Below, in pieces: positions 52,723 through 62,846 of a DNA stretch of 64,000 nucleotides (position 1 is the stretch's first letter; each line of letters opens with the position of its first letter). Under the pieces are notes generated by a model, which saw only the letters and a program-made list of their open reading frames with translations, was not told the DNA's origin and searched no databases. Source of the stretch: Intestinibacillus massiliensis (lineage in GTDB: Bacteria; Bacillota; Clostridia; Oscillospirales; Butyricicoccaceae); NCBI RefSeq assembly GCF_900155735.1, contig NZ_LT707059.1, positions 200,232 to 264,231 on the forward strand, given 5' to 3'. Position numbers and translations under genes: made by a program.

Positions 52723-55356
52723 ATGCACAAAACTGTCGAAGAAAAAGAGCAGTCCGTGATCCGGAGCCAGCGGATGAGCGCGATCAGCACAATAATCCTC
52801 ATCCTGTTAATGCTTTTCTATCTGATCATGACTGTCAATACCTCCGCCAGCCTGGCGGCGCAGACGGAAATCATTTCAGACCATCCCTTCGAGGTGGTGA
52901 TCGCCGCCGGGGATGTGAAGCTTTACGTCTCCGAGATGAGCCTGCGCACCGGACGGCTGGAGCGCTACTTCAGCCTTGATGACGTGGAATATGCCAGGGT
53001 CAATCTGGATGAACTGGATCGGCTGCTGGAGGCGCCGGTCGCCCGGATCGGGGAGCTGTATTTGGGTAACGCGGAAGACGTACAGGCGCTAAGGGAAACG
53101 CTGGCGCATTTGCAGACGGAGCGGGAAGCATATTTGGAGTACTGCGCCCGGCTTGATACCACGGGGGAGGAAATAGAGGCCTATGGGCAGGCGCATTTGC
53201 AGCCGCTCTATGACGAGGCGCTGCGCCAGACGGAAGGGATTATTAACGTTGCCCAGGCAAAAAAGGTGGGCTATGGAGAGACGGCGAATGCGCTGCGGCA
53301 GTCCAACCTGACCGCCTCTATCGTGCTGATGGCCTTGATGGTGGCCGTGCTGCTGGCGTCCCAATATGTCCTGCACCGTCAGCGGAAGGAACTGGTGTAC
53401 CGCAGCAAACTTTTTGATAGCCTGTCGCTGAGCATCGACGACGCGTTCATCATCCGCGACGCGGACACCGGCACCATCCGCTACCGCGGGCTTAACCTGG
53501 AACGTATATTGGGCGGGCAGATGGAGGATCTGGAAAGCCTTTACCAAGGCCTGCACGAGGAGGATGCGCAGGCCTTGCGGGAACAGGTCGGCGATCCCGG
53601 GTTTGCCTCGCCCTTTGAAAAGCTCGTGGAGTATACCAAGCCCAACAAGGAAAAATGTTGGATGCTCATCCGGGTCTACCGGGTGGAGGACACCAAAACG
53701 CCGCAGTTTATTACGGTTTTTTCCGACCGCACCGAGGAAGTGCGCGCCCGTCAGGTGCTTCAGGACGCCATGCTGACCGCGGAGCGCGCCAACACGGCGA
53801 AGAGCGATTTCCTATCCCGCATGAGCCATGAGATCCGTACCCCCCTTAACGCCATCATCGGCATGACTACGATTGCGGCCGCGTCGGTCAAGGATCCCGC
53901 CAGGGTGGAGGACTGCCTAGCGAAAATCACCTTCTCCTCCAAGCACCTGCTGATGCTGATCAACGACGTGCTGGATATGTCCAAAATTGAGAGCAGCAAG
54001 ATGATGCTGCAAAACGAGCCTTTTGACATTTTTGAACTTGTCAACGGGTACGTTTCCACCGTTTACGCCCAGGCCAAGGGCAAGGGTATCGAATTTGCGG
54101 AGGCCATGGAGGGCTTTGGGGAGGATACCGTCTTTATCGGCGACTCCCTGCGGCTGAACCAGATCCTCTTGAACCTCAGCTCCAACGCGGTAAAGTTTAC
54201 CGCCCCGGGCGGCAGCATCCGCCTGGATGTCTCCCGGCACAAAAGCGGAAATACGACCGACGTCCTACGGTTTATCCTCTCCGACACCGGCATCGGCATG
54301 ACGAAGGAGGCTGTCGAGCGCATCTTCCAGCCCTTTGAGCAGGCGGACGCATCCATCTCCAAACGCTTCGGAGGTACGGGCCTCGGCATGTCTATCACGA
54401 AAAACCTGGTTGCCCTGATGGGCGGCCAGATCCAGATCGAGAGCGAACCCGGCGTAGGGACTACGTGTATCGTCGACCTGCCCTTTGAAAAGGGCGGGGA
54501 GAGCCGTCTGCCCGAGCCTGATTTTGCGCAGCAAGGGCTGCGCGCGCTGATCGTGGACGACGAGCAGCAGGTCTGTGAACAGACCGCTGTGCTGCTTGAG
54601 AAAATCAAGATTGGCGCGGAGTGGCGCCTGTCCGGCGCCGAGGGCGTGGCGCGGGTGAAGGAGATGCACCGGGAGGGGCGGGATATCGACCTGTGCCTCA
54701 TCGACTGGAAGATGCCGGATATGGACGGCGTCGAGGTGACCCGCCGCATCCGCCGGGAGGTGGGGAATGATGTCCCGATTGTCATGATCTCGGCCTATGA
54801 CATCTCCGAGGTGGAAGAAGAGGCGAGGGCGGCGGGCGTCAACGGCTTCCTCCCCAAACCGCTTTACCGCTCGAGCGTCTATGCCACAATCAAGGCGGCG
54901 CTGGAGCACAAGGGCCAGCCAGCCGGCGCGGGCGAGGAAAAGCCCGCCGGCAAGCCGCTAGAGGGCTTCCACCTGCTGATGGCGGAGGATAACGCCCTCA
55001 ATCAGGAGATTGCGGCGACCCTGCTGCGCATGAGTGGGGCAGATGTGGACTGCGTGGAGGACGGCCAGCAGGCACTGGACGCTTTCCTTGCCTCCAAGCC
55101 CGGCGGCTATGATGCGATCCTGATGGATGTGCAGATGCCGGTCATGGATGGGCACGAGGCCACAAGGCGTATCCGTGCGTCAAACCACCCGCTGGCGCAC
55201 GCCATCCCCATCATCGCCACGACGGCCAACGCGTTTAGCGACGACATCTCCTCGGCGCTGGCGTCCGGGATGGACGCCCACGTCAGCAAGCCGCTGGATG
55301 TGGCGCAGCTTTGCAAAACGCTTGCGGATTGTATCCACAGGGGCGGCCACGGGTGA
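52723..55356 (+). CDS. Membrane hybrid histidine kinase with two receivers
   Basis: An 877-residue sensor. Membrane helices at about 20-42 and 193-215 bracket a helical extracellular domain of about 150 residues. A PAS-like region follows (about 225-345), then HisKA with phospho-His369 in SRMSHEIRTP, HATPase_c (NLSSNAVKFTAPGG, DTGIGM, GTGLGM), and two receivers with LIDWKMPDMDG and LMDVQMPVMDG. Its architecture and the KMP(D/G)MDG pair are like the kinase at 46005, so the two are probably paralogues. GAGGAG precedes the ATG. It is followed after 39 bases by another hybrid kinase. Confidence 0.94.
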   Translation: MHKTVEEKEQSVIRSQRMSAISTIILILLMLFYLIMTVNTSASLAAQTEIISDHPFEVVIAAGDVKLYVSEMSLRTGRLERYFSLDDVEYARVNLDELDRLLEAPVARIGELYLGNAEDVQALRETLAHLQTEREAYLEYCARLDTTGEEIEAYGQAHLQPLYDEALRQTEGIINVAQAKKVGYGETANALRQSNLTASIVLMALMVAVLLASQYVLHRQRKELVYRSKLFDSLSLSIDDAFIIRDADTGTIRYRGLNLERILGGQMEDLESLYQGLHEEDAQALREQVGDPGFASPFEKLVEYTKPNKEKCWMLIRVYRVEDTKTPQFITVFSDRTEEVRARQVLQDAMLTAERANTAKSDFLSRMSHEIRTPLNAIIGMTTIAAASVKDPARVEDCLAKITFSSKHLLMLINDVLDMSKIESSKMMLQNEPFDIFELVNGYVSTVYAQAKGKGIEFAEAMEGFGEDTVFIGDSLRLNQILLNLSSNAVKFTAPGGSIRLDVSRHKSGNTTDVLRFILSDTGIGMTKEAVERIFQPFEQADASISKRFGGTGLGMSITKNLVALMGGQIQIESEPGVGTTCIVDLPFEKGGESRLPEPDFAQQGLRALIVDDEQQVCEQTAVLLEKIKIGAEWRLSGAEGVARVKEMHREGRDIDLCLIDWKMPDMDGVEVTRRIRREVGNDVPIVMISAYDISEVEEEARAAGVNGFLPKPLYRSSVYATIKAALEHKGQPAGAGEEKPAGKPLEGFHLLMAEDNALNQEIAATLLRMSGADVDCVEDGQQALDAFLASKPGGYDAILMDVQMPVMDGHEATRRIRASNHPLAHAIPIIATTANAFSDDISSALASGMDAHVSKPLDVAQLCKTLADCIHRGGHG

Positions 55357-55395
55357 ACGGGCGCCGCTGACCCGCTTAAAGGAGTACAGACGACC

Positions 55396-58206
55396 ATGCG
55401 AAAACGACTGAAAAACTGGATGAGGAGGGGGATCGCCGCGCTCCTGATGATCCCCCTGGCTGCCGTGCCTGCTGCCGGTGCGGCAGCAGGGGGGCAGGGG
55501 TCACGCGTGCTCCGCGTCCCGTTCCCGCAGGTCGCGGGGCTGACCGAGACGGCGGAGGACGGCAGCCGCCAGGGGCTGGTGGTGGATTACCTGAATGAGA
55601 TCGCCAAATACACCGGCTGGGAATACGAATACATCGACACCGACGGCGACCATATGATTGAGGAATTCCTAGATGGCAAGTACGATCTGATGGGGGGCAA
55701 CTATTATTCCCCTGGCTTTGAGCAATACTTTGCCTATCCGGATTACAACATCGGGTACAACAAATCGGTCCTTTTGGCCAGGCTGGATGACAGCAGCATT
55801 AACAGCTACGACCTGCGCAGCCTGGACGGCAAGACCATCGGCGTGTACGAGCGGGCGGAGGAAAACATCCGGCGGCTGCGCGAGTTCCTGTCGATGCACA
55901 ACTTGGATTGTAAAATCCGTACCTATGCCTATGAGCAGCTCCCGGCGGACGGGAAGCTCTACCCCTATCTGGCGAGCGGAGAGATAGACCTGCTGCTTGG
56001 GAATGGGTTTGAAAACCCGGAAGGCTTCCGCGTCGTCGCCGCTTTTGACTCGCAGCCCTATTATATTGTGACCAACGTGGGCAACCAGGAGGTTTTGGAC
56101 GGGCTGAACATGGCCTTGGAAAGGATCGCGGACGCGAACCCGAACTTCAGCGTGGAGCGGTATTCGGCGCATTTCCAGGATCAGAGCGCCATTGACATCC
56201 GGCTCAATGAAGCGGAGCGGGATTATATCGAGGGGCGGGGCGCCATCACCGTGGCGGTTCCTGAAAGTTACCATCCCCTGTTTTGCCTCAATTCGCCGGA
56301 GAACATCCATGATGGCATTGTACCCGACGTCCTTGGCAAGGTGTCGGAGTTTACGGGGCTCGGCTTTACTTATGTTTATGCAGATACTTACAGCGAAGCG
56401 GTCCGCATGTTGCAGCAGGGGGAGGCGGAACTGCTCTGCTTTTATATGGGGTCGGAGGAGGAATCGGTCCGGCAGGGCGTGACTATCACGTCCCCCTATG
56501 CGGCTCTCAACAATATTGTGGTGCGCAACAAAGCAGCAACCTATCCGGACGAAGGCCTGGTTTGCGCCGTCGTCGAAGGGCAGCCGCTGCCCACCGGGAT
56601 TACGGCCGCCGAGGTGCGGATATATCCCACAATTACCGACGCCCTGATCGCGGTGAACAGTGGCGAGGCGGATTTTACCTATGGCCTGGCCAGCCGGATG
56701 GAGTGGGATATCCAGCGCTACCATTTCTCCAACCTGGTGCCCGTGACCCTGGTCAACGACCGCAGCAATATCGGTTTTGCGCTCAGACGGCCGGCCGACC
56801 CTGACCTGCTGACCATCCTCAACAAGGCCATCAACAGCCTTTCTTCCCAGGAGCGCGCCGCAATCCTGGATCGGAACATGGTCTCCATTGGTACCAACAG
56901 TCTCTCGCTGATGGAGCTTATCTACGCCAACCCTATGACCTTCATCGCCGTGCTCTCCCTCTTCCTGCTGGTTCTGGTGGCAGCCGTGCTGGGCATTTAC
57001 CGCGCCCGTATGCGGGCCGCCCTCATGCAGAACAACCTGGAAAAAGCAGAGGCGGAGAGCCGTGCCAAGGGGGAGTTTCTGTCCCGTATGAGCCATGAGC
57101 TCCGCACCCCCATGAACGCCGTGGTGGGTCTCGCAGACCTCACCAGCATGATGGAAGGGACGCCGGCCGACGTGCAGGAGAACCTGTCGAAGCTCCGTGC
57201 TTCCTCCAACTATATGCTCGGCCTAATCAACGACATCCTGGACATGAGCCGCATCGACAGCGGGAAGCTGATCCTCGCCCGCGAACCCTTCTCCCTGGAA
57301 CGTATGTTGGATGAAATCCAGTCGATGATGGCGCCTGAAGCCCAGCGGCGTGGGCTGACGTATTCGCTACAAAAGGAAATTGTCCACTGCGGCTTGGCCG
57401 GCGATGCCATCCGTTTACGGCAGGTGCTCACAAACCTGCTGTCCAACTCCTTTAAATTCACCCCGGCCGGAGGATCGGTCCTTCTGCGCGTAACGGAGGA
57501 TGCCGCATCGGACACGGCGGCCACCTTTACGTTCCAGGTGCGGGATACGGGCACGGGCATCTCACCGGAAGACCAAGGACGTATTTTCGAGAGCTTTGAG
57601 CAGGTTGGCACCAGCCACGCCAAGAGCCAGGGGACTGGCCTTGGCCTGCCCATCAGCAGCAGCATCGTCCAGAAGATGGGCGGCGAGTTGCGCGTCAACA
57701 GCCAGCCTGGCCAGGGCAGCGTGTTCTTTTTTACCGTTACCCTGCTGCTGGGCGATCCCGGGGTACCCCCTGCGGGCGGATGGGAAGGGCAGCCGGAGGG
57801 GATGCTGCTGGACGGCATCCATATTCTCCTGGCGGAGGATAACGACCTCAACGCCGAGATTGCGGCGCAGCTTTTGGAGATCCGGGGCGCAAAAGTATGC
57901 CGGAGCGCGGATGGCCGCCAGGCGCTGGAGCGGTTTTCAGAGAGCCAGTTGGGCGAGTTCCAGGCAATCCTGATGGACATTCAGATGCCCGGGATGAACG
58001 GCTTGGATGCCGCGCGCGCCATCCGGGCGCTGACACGGCCGGACGCGGCCACCATCCCCATCGTGGCCATGACGGCCAACACCTTCAAGGAGGATGTGGA
58101 CGCGGCGATGGCCGCCGGTATGGACGGTTTCGTCCCCAAGCCGCTGGATGTGAACTACCTTTACCGCCTGCTGGACGATTTGTTACATAGCGGCGTTTCA
58201 AGGTGA
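55396..58206 (+). CDS. Hybrid histidine kinase with tandem SBP_bac_3 sensor domains
   Basis: A 936-residue BvgS/EvgS-type sensor. A signal peptide (1-30) leads to two extracellular solute-binding (Venus flytrap) domains: about 38-270 (RVLRVPFPQVAGLTE, KTIGVYERAEENIRR) and 280-500 (AITVAVPESYHPLF, DVLGKVSEFTGLGF). A membrane helix follows at about 515-535, then HisKA with phospho-His567 in SRMSHELRTP, HATPase_c (NLLSNSFKFTPAGG, DTGTGIS, GTGLGL) and one receiver with LMDIQMPGMNG. It lacks the second receiver of its two neighbours. The ligand may be an amino acid or similar small solute. AAAGGAG lies 11 bases before the ATG. Confidence 0.95.
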   Translation: MRKRLKNWMRRGIAALLMIPLAAVPAAGAAAGGQGSRVLRVPFPQVAGLTETAEDGSRQGLVVDYLNEIAKYTGWEYEYIDTDGDHMIEEFLDGKYDLMGGNYYSPGFEQYFAYPDYNIGYNKSVLLARLDDSSINSYDLRSLDGKTIGVYERAEENIRRLREFLSMHNLDCKIRTYAYEQLPADGKLYPYLASGEIDLLLGNGFENPEGFRVVAAFDSQPYYIVTNVGNQEVLDGLNMALERIADANPNFSVERYSAHFQDQSAIDIRLNEAERDYIEGRGAITVAVPESYHPLFCLNSPENIHDGIVPDVLGKVSEFTGLGFTYVYADTYSEAVRMLQQGEAELLCFYMGSEEESVRQGVTITSPYAALNNIVVRNKAATYPDEGLVCAVVEGQPLPTGITAAEVRIYPTITDALIAVNSGEADFTYGLASRMEWDIQRYHFSNLVPVTLVNDRSNIGFALRRPADPDLLTILNKAINSLSSQERAAILDRNMVSIGTNSLSLMELIYANPMTFIAVLSLFLLVLVAAVLGIYRARMRAALMQNNLEKAEAESRAKGEFLSRMSHELRTPMNAVVGLADLTSMMEGTPADVQENLSKLRASSNYMLGLINDILDMSRIDSGKLILAREPFSLERMLDEIQSMMAPEAQRRGLTYSLQKEIVHCGLAGDAIRLRQVLTNLLSNSFKFTPAGGSVLLRVTEDAASDTAATFTFQVRDTGTGISPEDQGRIFESFEQVGTSHAKSQGTGLGLPISSSIVQKMGGELRVNSQPGQGSVFFFTVTLLLGDPGVPPAGGWEGQPEGMLLDGIHILLAEDNDLNAEIAAQLLEIRGAKVCRSADGRQALERFSESQLGEFQAILMDIQMPGMNGLDAARAIRALTRPDAATIPIVAMTANTFKEDVDAAMAAGMDGFVPKPLDVNYLYRLLDDLLHSGVSR

Positions 58207-58273
58207 TGCGCAACTGTGTAAAGCCGCCGGCAGGAGAGGGATACGCAATTTTAGCACAAGGCAATAAGGCGAA

Positions 58274-58320
58274 AAAGAGGGGTTCGGGATAACACGGATT
58301 GTTATCCCGAACCCCTCTTT
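58274..58320. terminator. Bidirectional terminator between convergent genes
   Basis: A perfect 21-bp inverted repeat (58274-58294 with 58300-58320), loop of five, with A/T tracts at both bases. It ends both the rightward kinase and the leftward SLH gene. Confidence 0.92.
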
Positions 58321-58336
58321 AGAATTTTCGCCGTTT

Positions 58337-61300
58337 TTACGCCGGATGCAGGAAGCGCTGCAGCATGGCGGCCGCTTCTGCGCGGGTAGCATGGGCGGCC
58401 GGGTCGAGAATCCCGGAGCCTCGCCCTTGGAGCACCCCTCTGTCGCACGCCCACGCCATGGCGGGTAGCGCCCAGCCGGATATTCGGTCGGCATCTTCAA
58501 AAGGTGACAACACCCTGCCTACATCTGCCGAGACGTCCTGCCCCTTCCATTCAGCCCAGCGGTAGAGGATGGCGGCAAGCTGCTCCCGGGTAATTAAGTC
58601 GTTGGGGCCGCACAGGCCGTTGCCATAGCCCTGCACCACGCCGGTTTCCGTTCCCCACGCCACCGCCTTTTCGTAGTAAGCCCCATGCACTACATCGGTA
58701 AAGGGGACGGCAGCGTCGGCCTCCGGTTCCCCGGCAACCCGCCACAGGATGGTGAACATCATTCCCCGGGTCGTATTCATGCCGGGGGAGAACGCATGGC
58801 CGGAGGTGCCCACCATCAGCCCCTTTTCATAGGCCTCTCGCACGCTGCCGTAAAACCAGTCGTCTTCCGTCACATCGCCGAAGGGGTTCCACGGAAGCCG
58901 CCCTGCGCCGCCTTCTTGGAACAGCGCCCGGATGGTGTGCGCGGCAGCGACCTTCTCGAAGGTGTAACTGTCCACCGCACCTACGCTTTTGCCGTCTACC
59001 AGCACGTCGGATACCACGTAGCCGTCCGCGGGATTTATGGTAAAGGCCTTCCGGCTATTGCGGCTGACACGTACCTTGCCGCTGGGGGAGATGGTCCCGC
59101 CCGTCCCCGCTGTGGCGGTGATGGTATAGCTGGCCGTGCCGCTGCCGCCGGAGGTAGGGGGCGTTGGGGCTGGCGCTCGATATCCAATCGCATAGGTGGA
59201 ATAGCGGTTGGCGTACACATAGAGCATCCCATCCTTCCGGTAAAAGGTACCGTCCTGGCGGGAGGAGGCATCGGGGCGGATCCCCAGGCCTTTCAGCGGT
59301 TCGGCGTTGCCCTTGTGGCAGCGATAAACCGTGACGGCCTGCTTGCCGCTGGAATCGAAGGGGATCACCAGCTCCAGTACAGTGTTCAGCACATCAAGCG
59401 TTTCCGTTTCCGTTTGGATGCCGTCCAGTGTCTGCTTCCATACGGTGAAATCCAGGAATTCCAGTTCCTGCCCTTGCGCCAGGGCTTCGATCTTTCTTAT
59501 TTGATCTTTCGCCGCCGGGTCGCCAGTTTCCCGGGGCTGGGCGGCCACCGCCATGGAGATGGTGACCGTCTTGCCGGGTTCCGCCCGCTGGGCGGCCTCT
59601 TGCTCCAGGCCGCCCACCACCACATGCGGGGTATCGGCGGTGTCCGCCACATCCACCACGCTGTTGATATCGGCCTGCGGCATGGTGATGACCTTCAAAT
59701 CCACGTTGGCGCCGGAGACTGTGACCAGCACGGTCATGGTCTTGCTCCCGTACCCAGCCACCAGGTTGTAGGTACCGTCCGGCACACCCTCAATCGTATA
59801 GGCGCCCCGGCCGTCGGTCACGGTAGAAGGCCACTCGGTGACGCCCTGCTTGAGCGTTACCTTTACGCCTTCCATGGGGTTGCCGTCGCTGCCCTTCACG
59901 GTACCGCTGACCCGGTAGGCGGGCTCCTGGCTCCATATGGCGTAGAGGGTGACATGCCCCAAGGCCGCCCCGGGTGGATTAAGCACACCCTGTCCGTCGC
60001 CGTAGCGCACCGCTCCGGCTGGCGCGGTGCCCCAGCCTGCAAAGTTCCAGCCCGTCCGGGTGAAGGCGTTCGAGGGGAGTGCGGCCACTTGGCCATAGGT
60101 GCAGGGAAGGCTTGCCATCCCGCCGGTGCCGCCATTTGCATCAAAAGCCACAGTATAGGGGTTGGCCGCCCACTGGGCATAGACGGTGAGGTTGTCCAGC
60201 ACCGGCGTATCTTTGGTAAAGGCGGCGCCGGCGCCCGCCGGCTGGGTGAACCATCCCGTGAATGTATATCCGGTACGGGTTGGCACGGGCGGCGTGATGG
60301 CTTCCCCGTAGGCCACGCCGCTTTGCGGCGGCACCGGATCGCCGCCCTGGGGATCAAACGTGACCGTGGAAATATATTGATACGGGTACGCCGCGGCAGC
60401 CACGGCCACGCCGCTTCCCAGGTAAAGCTGGTCTGCATCCTTGCTGCCGTTTGCTTTTGCCTGGAAGGTATAGCTGCCGCTGCCAGCAGCCCGGATCATT
60501 TGGGTAAAGTCGTATTCCTGCGCCACCGCCCTGGGAATGAGCTTCCAATCGCCAACCGCTTCGCCGTCTTTCAATAGCTGTACGCTGGTGGAGCCTGCGT
60601 TGTCCGTATTGACCCATGTGGCCTTGCCGGGCACGAGGGGATCCCAGGAAAGGGTTGAAGGGGGCTGCAGCTGGGTATAAAAGACCAGCCGGACGCTCAC
60701 CCCAAGCCGCTTAGGGTTGATGACGTTTTCCGGCAGCAGGAAAGCCGCCTCTACCTCGACGATGGCTTGCTCCTTCTGGATGGGGTTCAGCGGCGGCCAG
60801 GACAGGCCGAGGACTGCAGGCTGCCCATCCGCTACGGCTTCCGCCGAGGCCGGGAGCATGGGACGTATTTTATCTAAATAGCTGGTACCCTTCGGGTGGC
60901 GCTGGCCGGGGAGCGTTGCATTCGCGATGGACTCCAGCAGATGCAATTCAGGAAGCGCCGCGGGGTCTGATTCCGGGCTGGACAGGCCGCCGCTCCCCAA
61001 GGCTTTCACGCCGCAGGTAAACTGGAACGTGGTCTTGCCTGGGTCTTTTTCCAGTTCCAGCAGCGCCGCCGCGTCAATGGCCTCATTCAGCTTGATGGAC
61101 ACCGTCCCGCTGGTTGCGCCGTTAGACGATACCACGGGTTCGCCCACTGGCTGGCCGTCCTCCCCGTAGAGCTGTACGGAATACCCTGTGGCGTTGCGCA
61201 CTGCCGGAAATGCCACTTCATAGCGCCACTCTGTAGTGGGCAAAAGCTGCTGGGACGAACAGGTGAGGCCTTGCGGCGGATCCAGCGTCCCCACCTCCGG

Positions 61301-62272
61301 CGGCTCCCCTTGCCGGAACACGGGGTATTGCCCCTGTACGAACAGCCAGGCCGTATCGTCCCAGGCGCTGGATAAGGGGCTGCCGGAAGTCAGGTCGGAT
61401 GTGTGCTCAGGAGTGGTAAGCCAAGGCTTATCGTCTTCTCCGATGGCGTCCTGCGCACCCATCTGCACGTAGTAGCACTCCTCCAGGTCTCCAGCGTCGG
61501 TTCGCCAGCCGACCACAGTGCCGATGGAGCCGCCGCCCTCCCTGCCGGTGACGGTCCCTTTGGCGTAGTAACAGCGGGTCAGGCTCCCGCCGTCCATCTG
61601 TCCCACAAGGCCGCCCACAACATCATCGCCGTTCACATCGCTCCAGGAGTAGCAGTCGGTCAGGACTCCGCCCGCCATACAGCCGACGAGGCCGCCCACC
61701 TGCTGCGCGCCGGAGACAGCCCCCTCGCTATAACAGCGGGAGACCGTCCCGTCCAGCATGTAACCCACCAAGCCGCCCGCAGTTAGGTTGTCTTCGCTGG
61801 GGCTGCCGGTCTGCGACACGGTTCCCTTCACATAGCAGTTTTGAATCGTCCCGGCGTCCATGCAGCCGACGAGGCCACCCACCCAGTAGCCGCCGCTGAC
61901 GCCCTCGGGCGCCAGCTCAAGCCCCAGGTTTTGGATGCTCCCGCTGTCCATCTCGCTGATAAGGGCGGCAGGGCCTTCCGTTTCGCTTAGGGCGACCTTC
62001 AGCCCCCGGATCACATGGCCGTCCCCATCCAAGGTGCCGGTAAAGAACGGGTCATTAACGCTGTTCTGAACCGGCAGGGGGATCCATTCTCCATCCAAGG
62101 TAATGTCCTTCGCAAGCTTGTAGCTGCCCGCCGGGTTGCTGGCGATGGCCGAAGCCAGTTCCTCCGCGTTGGAGATCAGGACAGGCTCATCCGCTGCAAA
62201 CGCCGCCATAGGCGTCAGCGTAAGCAGCAAGCTGGTTAGCAGTAGGCAGGATACGATGCGCTTCCGGTTCAT
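58337..62272 (-). CDS. SLH-anchored surface protein with GLUG and InlB-type repeats
   Basis: A 1,311-residue exported protein. A signal peptide ends AAFA (about 26). Residues about 120-290 contain GLUG repeats (VGGLVGCMDAG...CYVKGTV, repeated), followed by Ig-like regions, then two InlB-type repeats (TGYTFTGW...YAQW; TGWNFAGW...YAIW), a carboxypeptidase-regulatory-like domain (GVKVTLKQGV, GVPDGTYNLVAGYGSKTM), and a module ending YANRYSTYAIGY that matches the one before the SLH domains of the giant protein. Three SLH domains close the protein. It is likely an adhesin on the S-layer. GGGAG is seven to eight bases before the ATG. Confidence 0.94.
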   Translation of the reverse strand: MNRKRIVSCLLLTSLLLTLTPMAAFAADEPVLISNAEELASAIASNPAGSYKLAKDITLDGEWIPLPVQNSVNDPFFTGTLDGDGHVIRGLKVALSETEGPAALISEMDSGSIQNLGLELAPEGVSGGYWVGGLVGCMDAGTIQNCYVKGTVSQTGSPSEDNLTAGGLVGYMLDGTVSRCYSEGAVSGAQQVGGLVGCMAGGVLTDCYSWSDVNGDDVVGGLVGQMDGGSLTRCYYAKGTVTGREGGGSIGTVVGWRTDAGDLEECYYVQMGAQDAIGEDDKPWLTTPEHTSDLTSGSPLSSAWDDTAWLFVQGQYPVFRQGEPPEVGTLDPPQGLTCSSQQLLPTTEWRYEVAFPAVRNATGYSVQLYGEDGQPVGEPVVSSNGATSGTVSIKLNEAIDAAALLELEKDPGKTTFQFTCGVKALGSGGLSSPESDPAALPELHLLESIANATLPGQRHPKGTSYLDKIRPMLPASAEAVADGQPAVLGLSWPPLNPIQKEQAIVEVEAAFLLPENVINPKRLGVSVRLVFYTQLQPPSTLSWDPLVPGKATWVNTDNAGSTSVQLLKDGEAVGDWKLIPRAVAQEYDFTQMIRAAGSGSYTFQAKANGSKDADQLYLGSGVAVAAAAYPYQYISTVTFDPQGGDPVPPQSGVAYGEAITPPVPTRTGYTFTGWFTQPAGAGAAFTKDTPVLDNLTVYAQWAANPYTVAFDANGGTGGMASLPCTYGQVAALPSNAFTRTGWNFAGWGTAPAGAVRYGDGQGVLNPPGAALGHVTLYAIWSQEPAYRVSGTVKGSDGNPMEGVKVTLKQGVTEWPSTVTDGRGAYTIEGVPDGTYNLVAGYGSKTMTVLVTVSGANVDLKVITMPQADINSVVDVADTADTPHVVVGGLEQEAAQRAEPGKTVTISMAVAAQPRETGDPAAKDQIRKIEALAQGQELEFLDFTVWKQTLDGIQTETETLDVLNTVLELVIPFDSSGKQAVTVYRCHKGNAEPLKGLGIRPDASSRQDGTFYRKDGMLYVYANRYSTYAIGYRAPAPTPPTSGGSGTASYTITATAGTGGTISPSGKVRVSRNSRKAFTINPADGYVVSDVLVDGKSVGAVDSYTFEKVAAAHTIRALFQEGGAGRLPWNPFGDVTEDDWFYGSVREAYEKGLMVGTSGHAFSPGMNTTRGMMFTILWRVAGEPEADAAVPFTDVVHGAYYEKAVAWGTETGVVQGYGNGLCGPNDLITREQLAAILYRWAEWKGQDVSADVGRVLSPFEDADRISGWALPAMAWACDRGVLQGRGSGILDPAAHATRAEAAAMLQRFLHPA

Positions 62273-62324
62273 ATAGGGTCACTCCCTTTTAAATAAAATC
62301 CGGGTATATTATTGACTTAATTCC

Positions 62325-62353
62325 ATTATAACGAAAAATTGGAGGTTGTACAA
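62325..62353 (-). promoter_or_regulatory. Promoter of the second SLH protein gene
   Basis: Leftward: TTGTAC (62353-62348), 17-base spacer, TATAAT (62330-62325), 52 bases before the start codon. Confidence 0.75.
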
Positions 62354-62571
62354 ACTGTTTTTGTGATATTTTTACAATTATACGGTCACGCTACCGGCCT
62401 AAAGCGTCCTGGGCGGCACATCCATGCCGCATGGGATAGATGTTTCCTTGTACGCGGCAGGCATGGGGCTACCTGCCAAATGGCGCGGTACGCCTGGTAA
62501 CAGGCCGGCTGTTTAGGCGCACCGGGGGATGGGAAAAGCGCTGTTTGGTACGTCAGCACCTGTTGCGGGTG
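62354..62571. other. Intergenic sequence at the right edge of the accessory block
   Basis: No gene is supported here. No direct repeat matching the left edge of the block near 24.1 kb was found by eye. Confidence 0.35.
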
Positions 62572-62600
62572 TTGTCCCCTACCCAAAAACATGCTACAAT
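62572..62600 (+). promoter_or_regulatory. Upstream promoter candidate for pyrH
   Basis: TTGTCC (62572-62577), 17-base spacer, TACAAT (62595-62600). If used, it gives a leader of about 275 bases before pyrH, in which I see no recognised RNA. Confidence 0.55.
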
Positions 62601-62817
62601 TTATGGCAAAAAAAGGCCCTATAGGGACGGTTCGGGATCGGGGCGGCTTTGACACAGGCAGGTTCGCGACACGCCGCAGAAATTCCAGGGGGAAGCGCCT
62701 TGGAAACCCAGGGCACCCTTTTACGCCGGCAGCCCGTTCATATGGTGCGCGGTGCTGCCGCCCGGTTTTGGGTGGTATGGGCGGTTTTACATTCAAGAAA
62801 AATACATGCAAAACCCT

Positions 62818-62846
62818 TTGCATTTATAGAGCGGATAAGGTAAAAT
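62818..62846 (+). promoter_or_regulatory. Proximal promoter of pyrH
   Basis: TTGCAT (62818-62823), 17-base spacer, TAAAAT (62841-62846), 36 bases before the chosen start codon. It lets pyrH be expressed without the rpsB promoter. Confidence 0.7.

Noticed and set aside
62386-62823. 145-codon minus-strand frame upstream of pyrH
   Set aside because: Pro/Arg/Cys-rich composition without ribosome site, overlapping two promoter-like elements; no family pattern.
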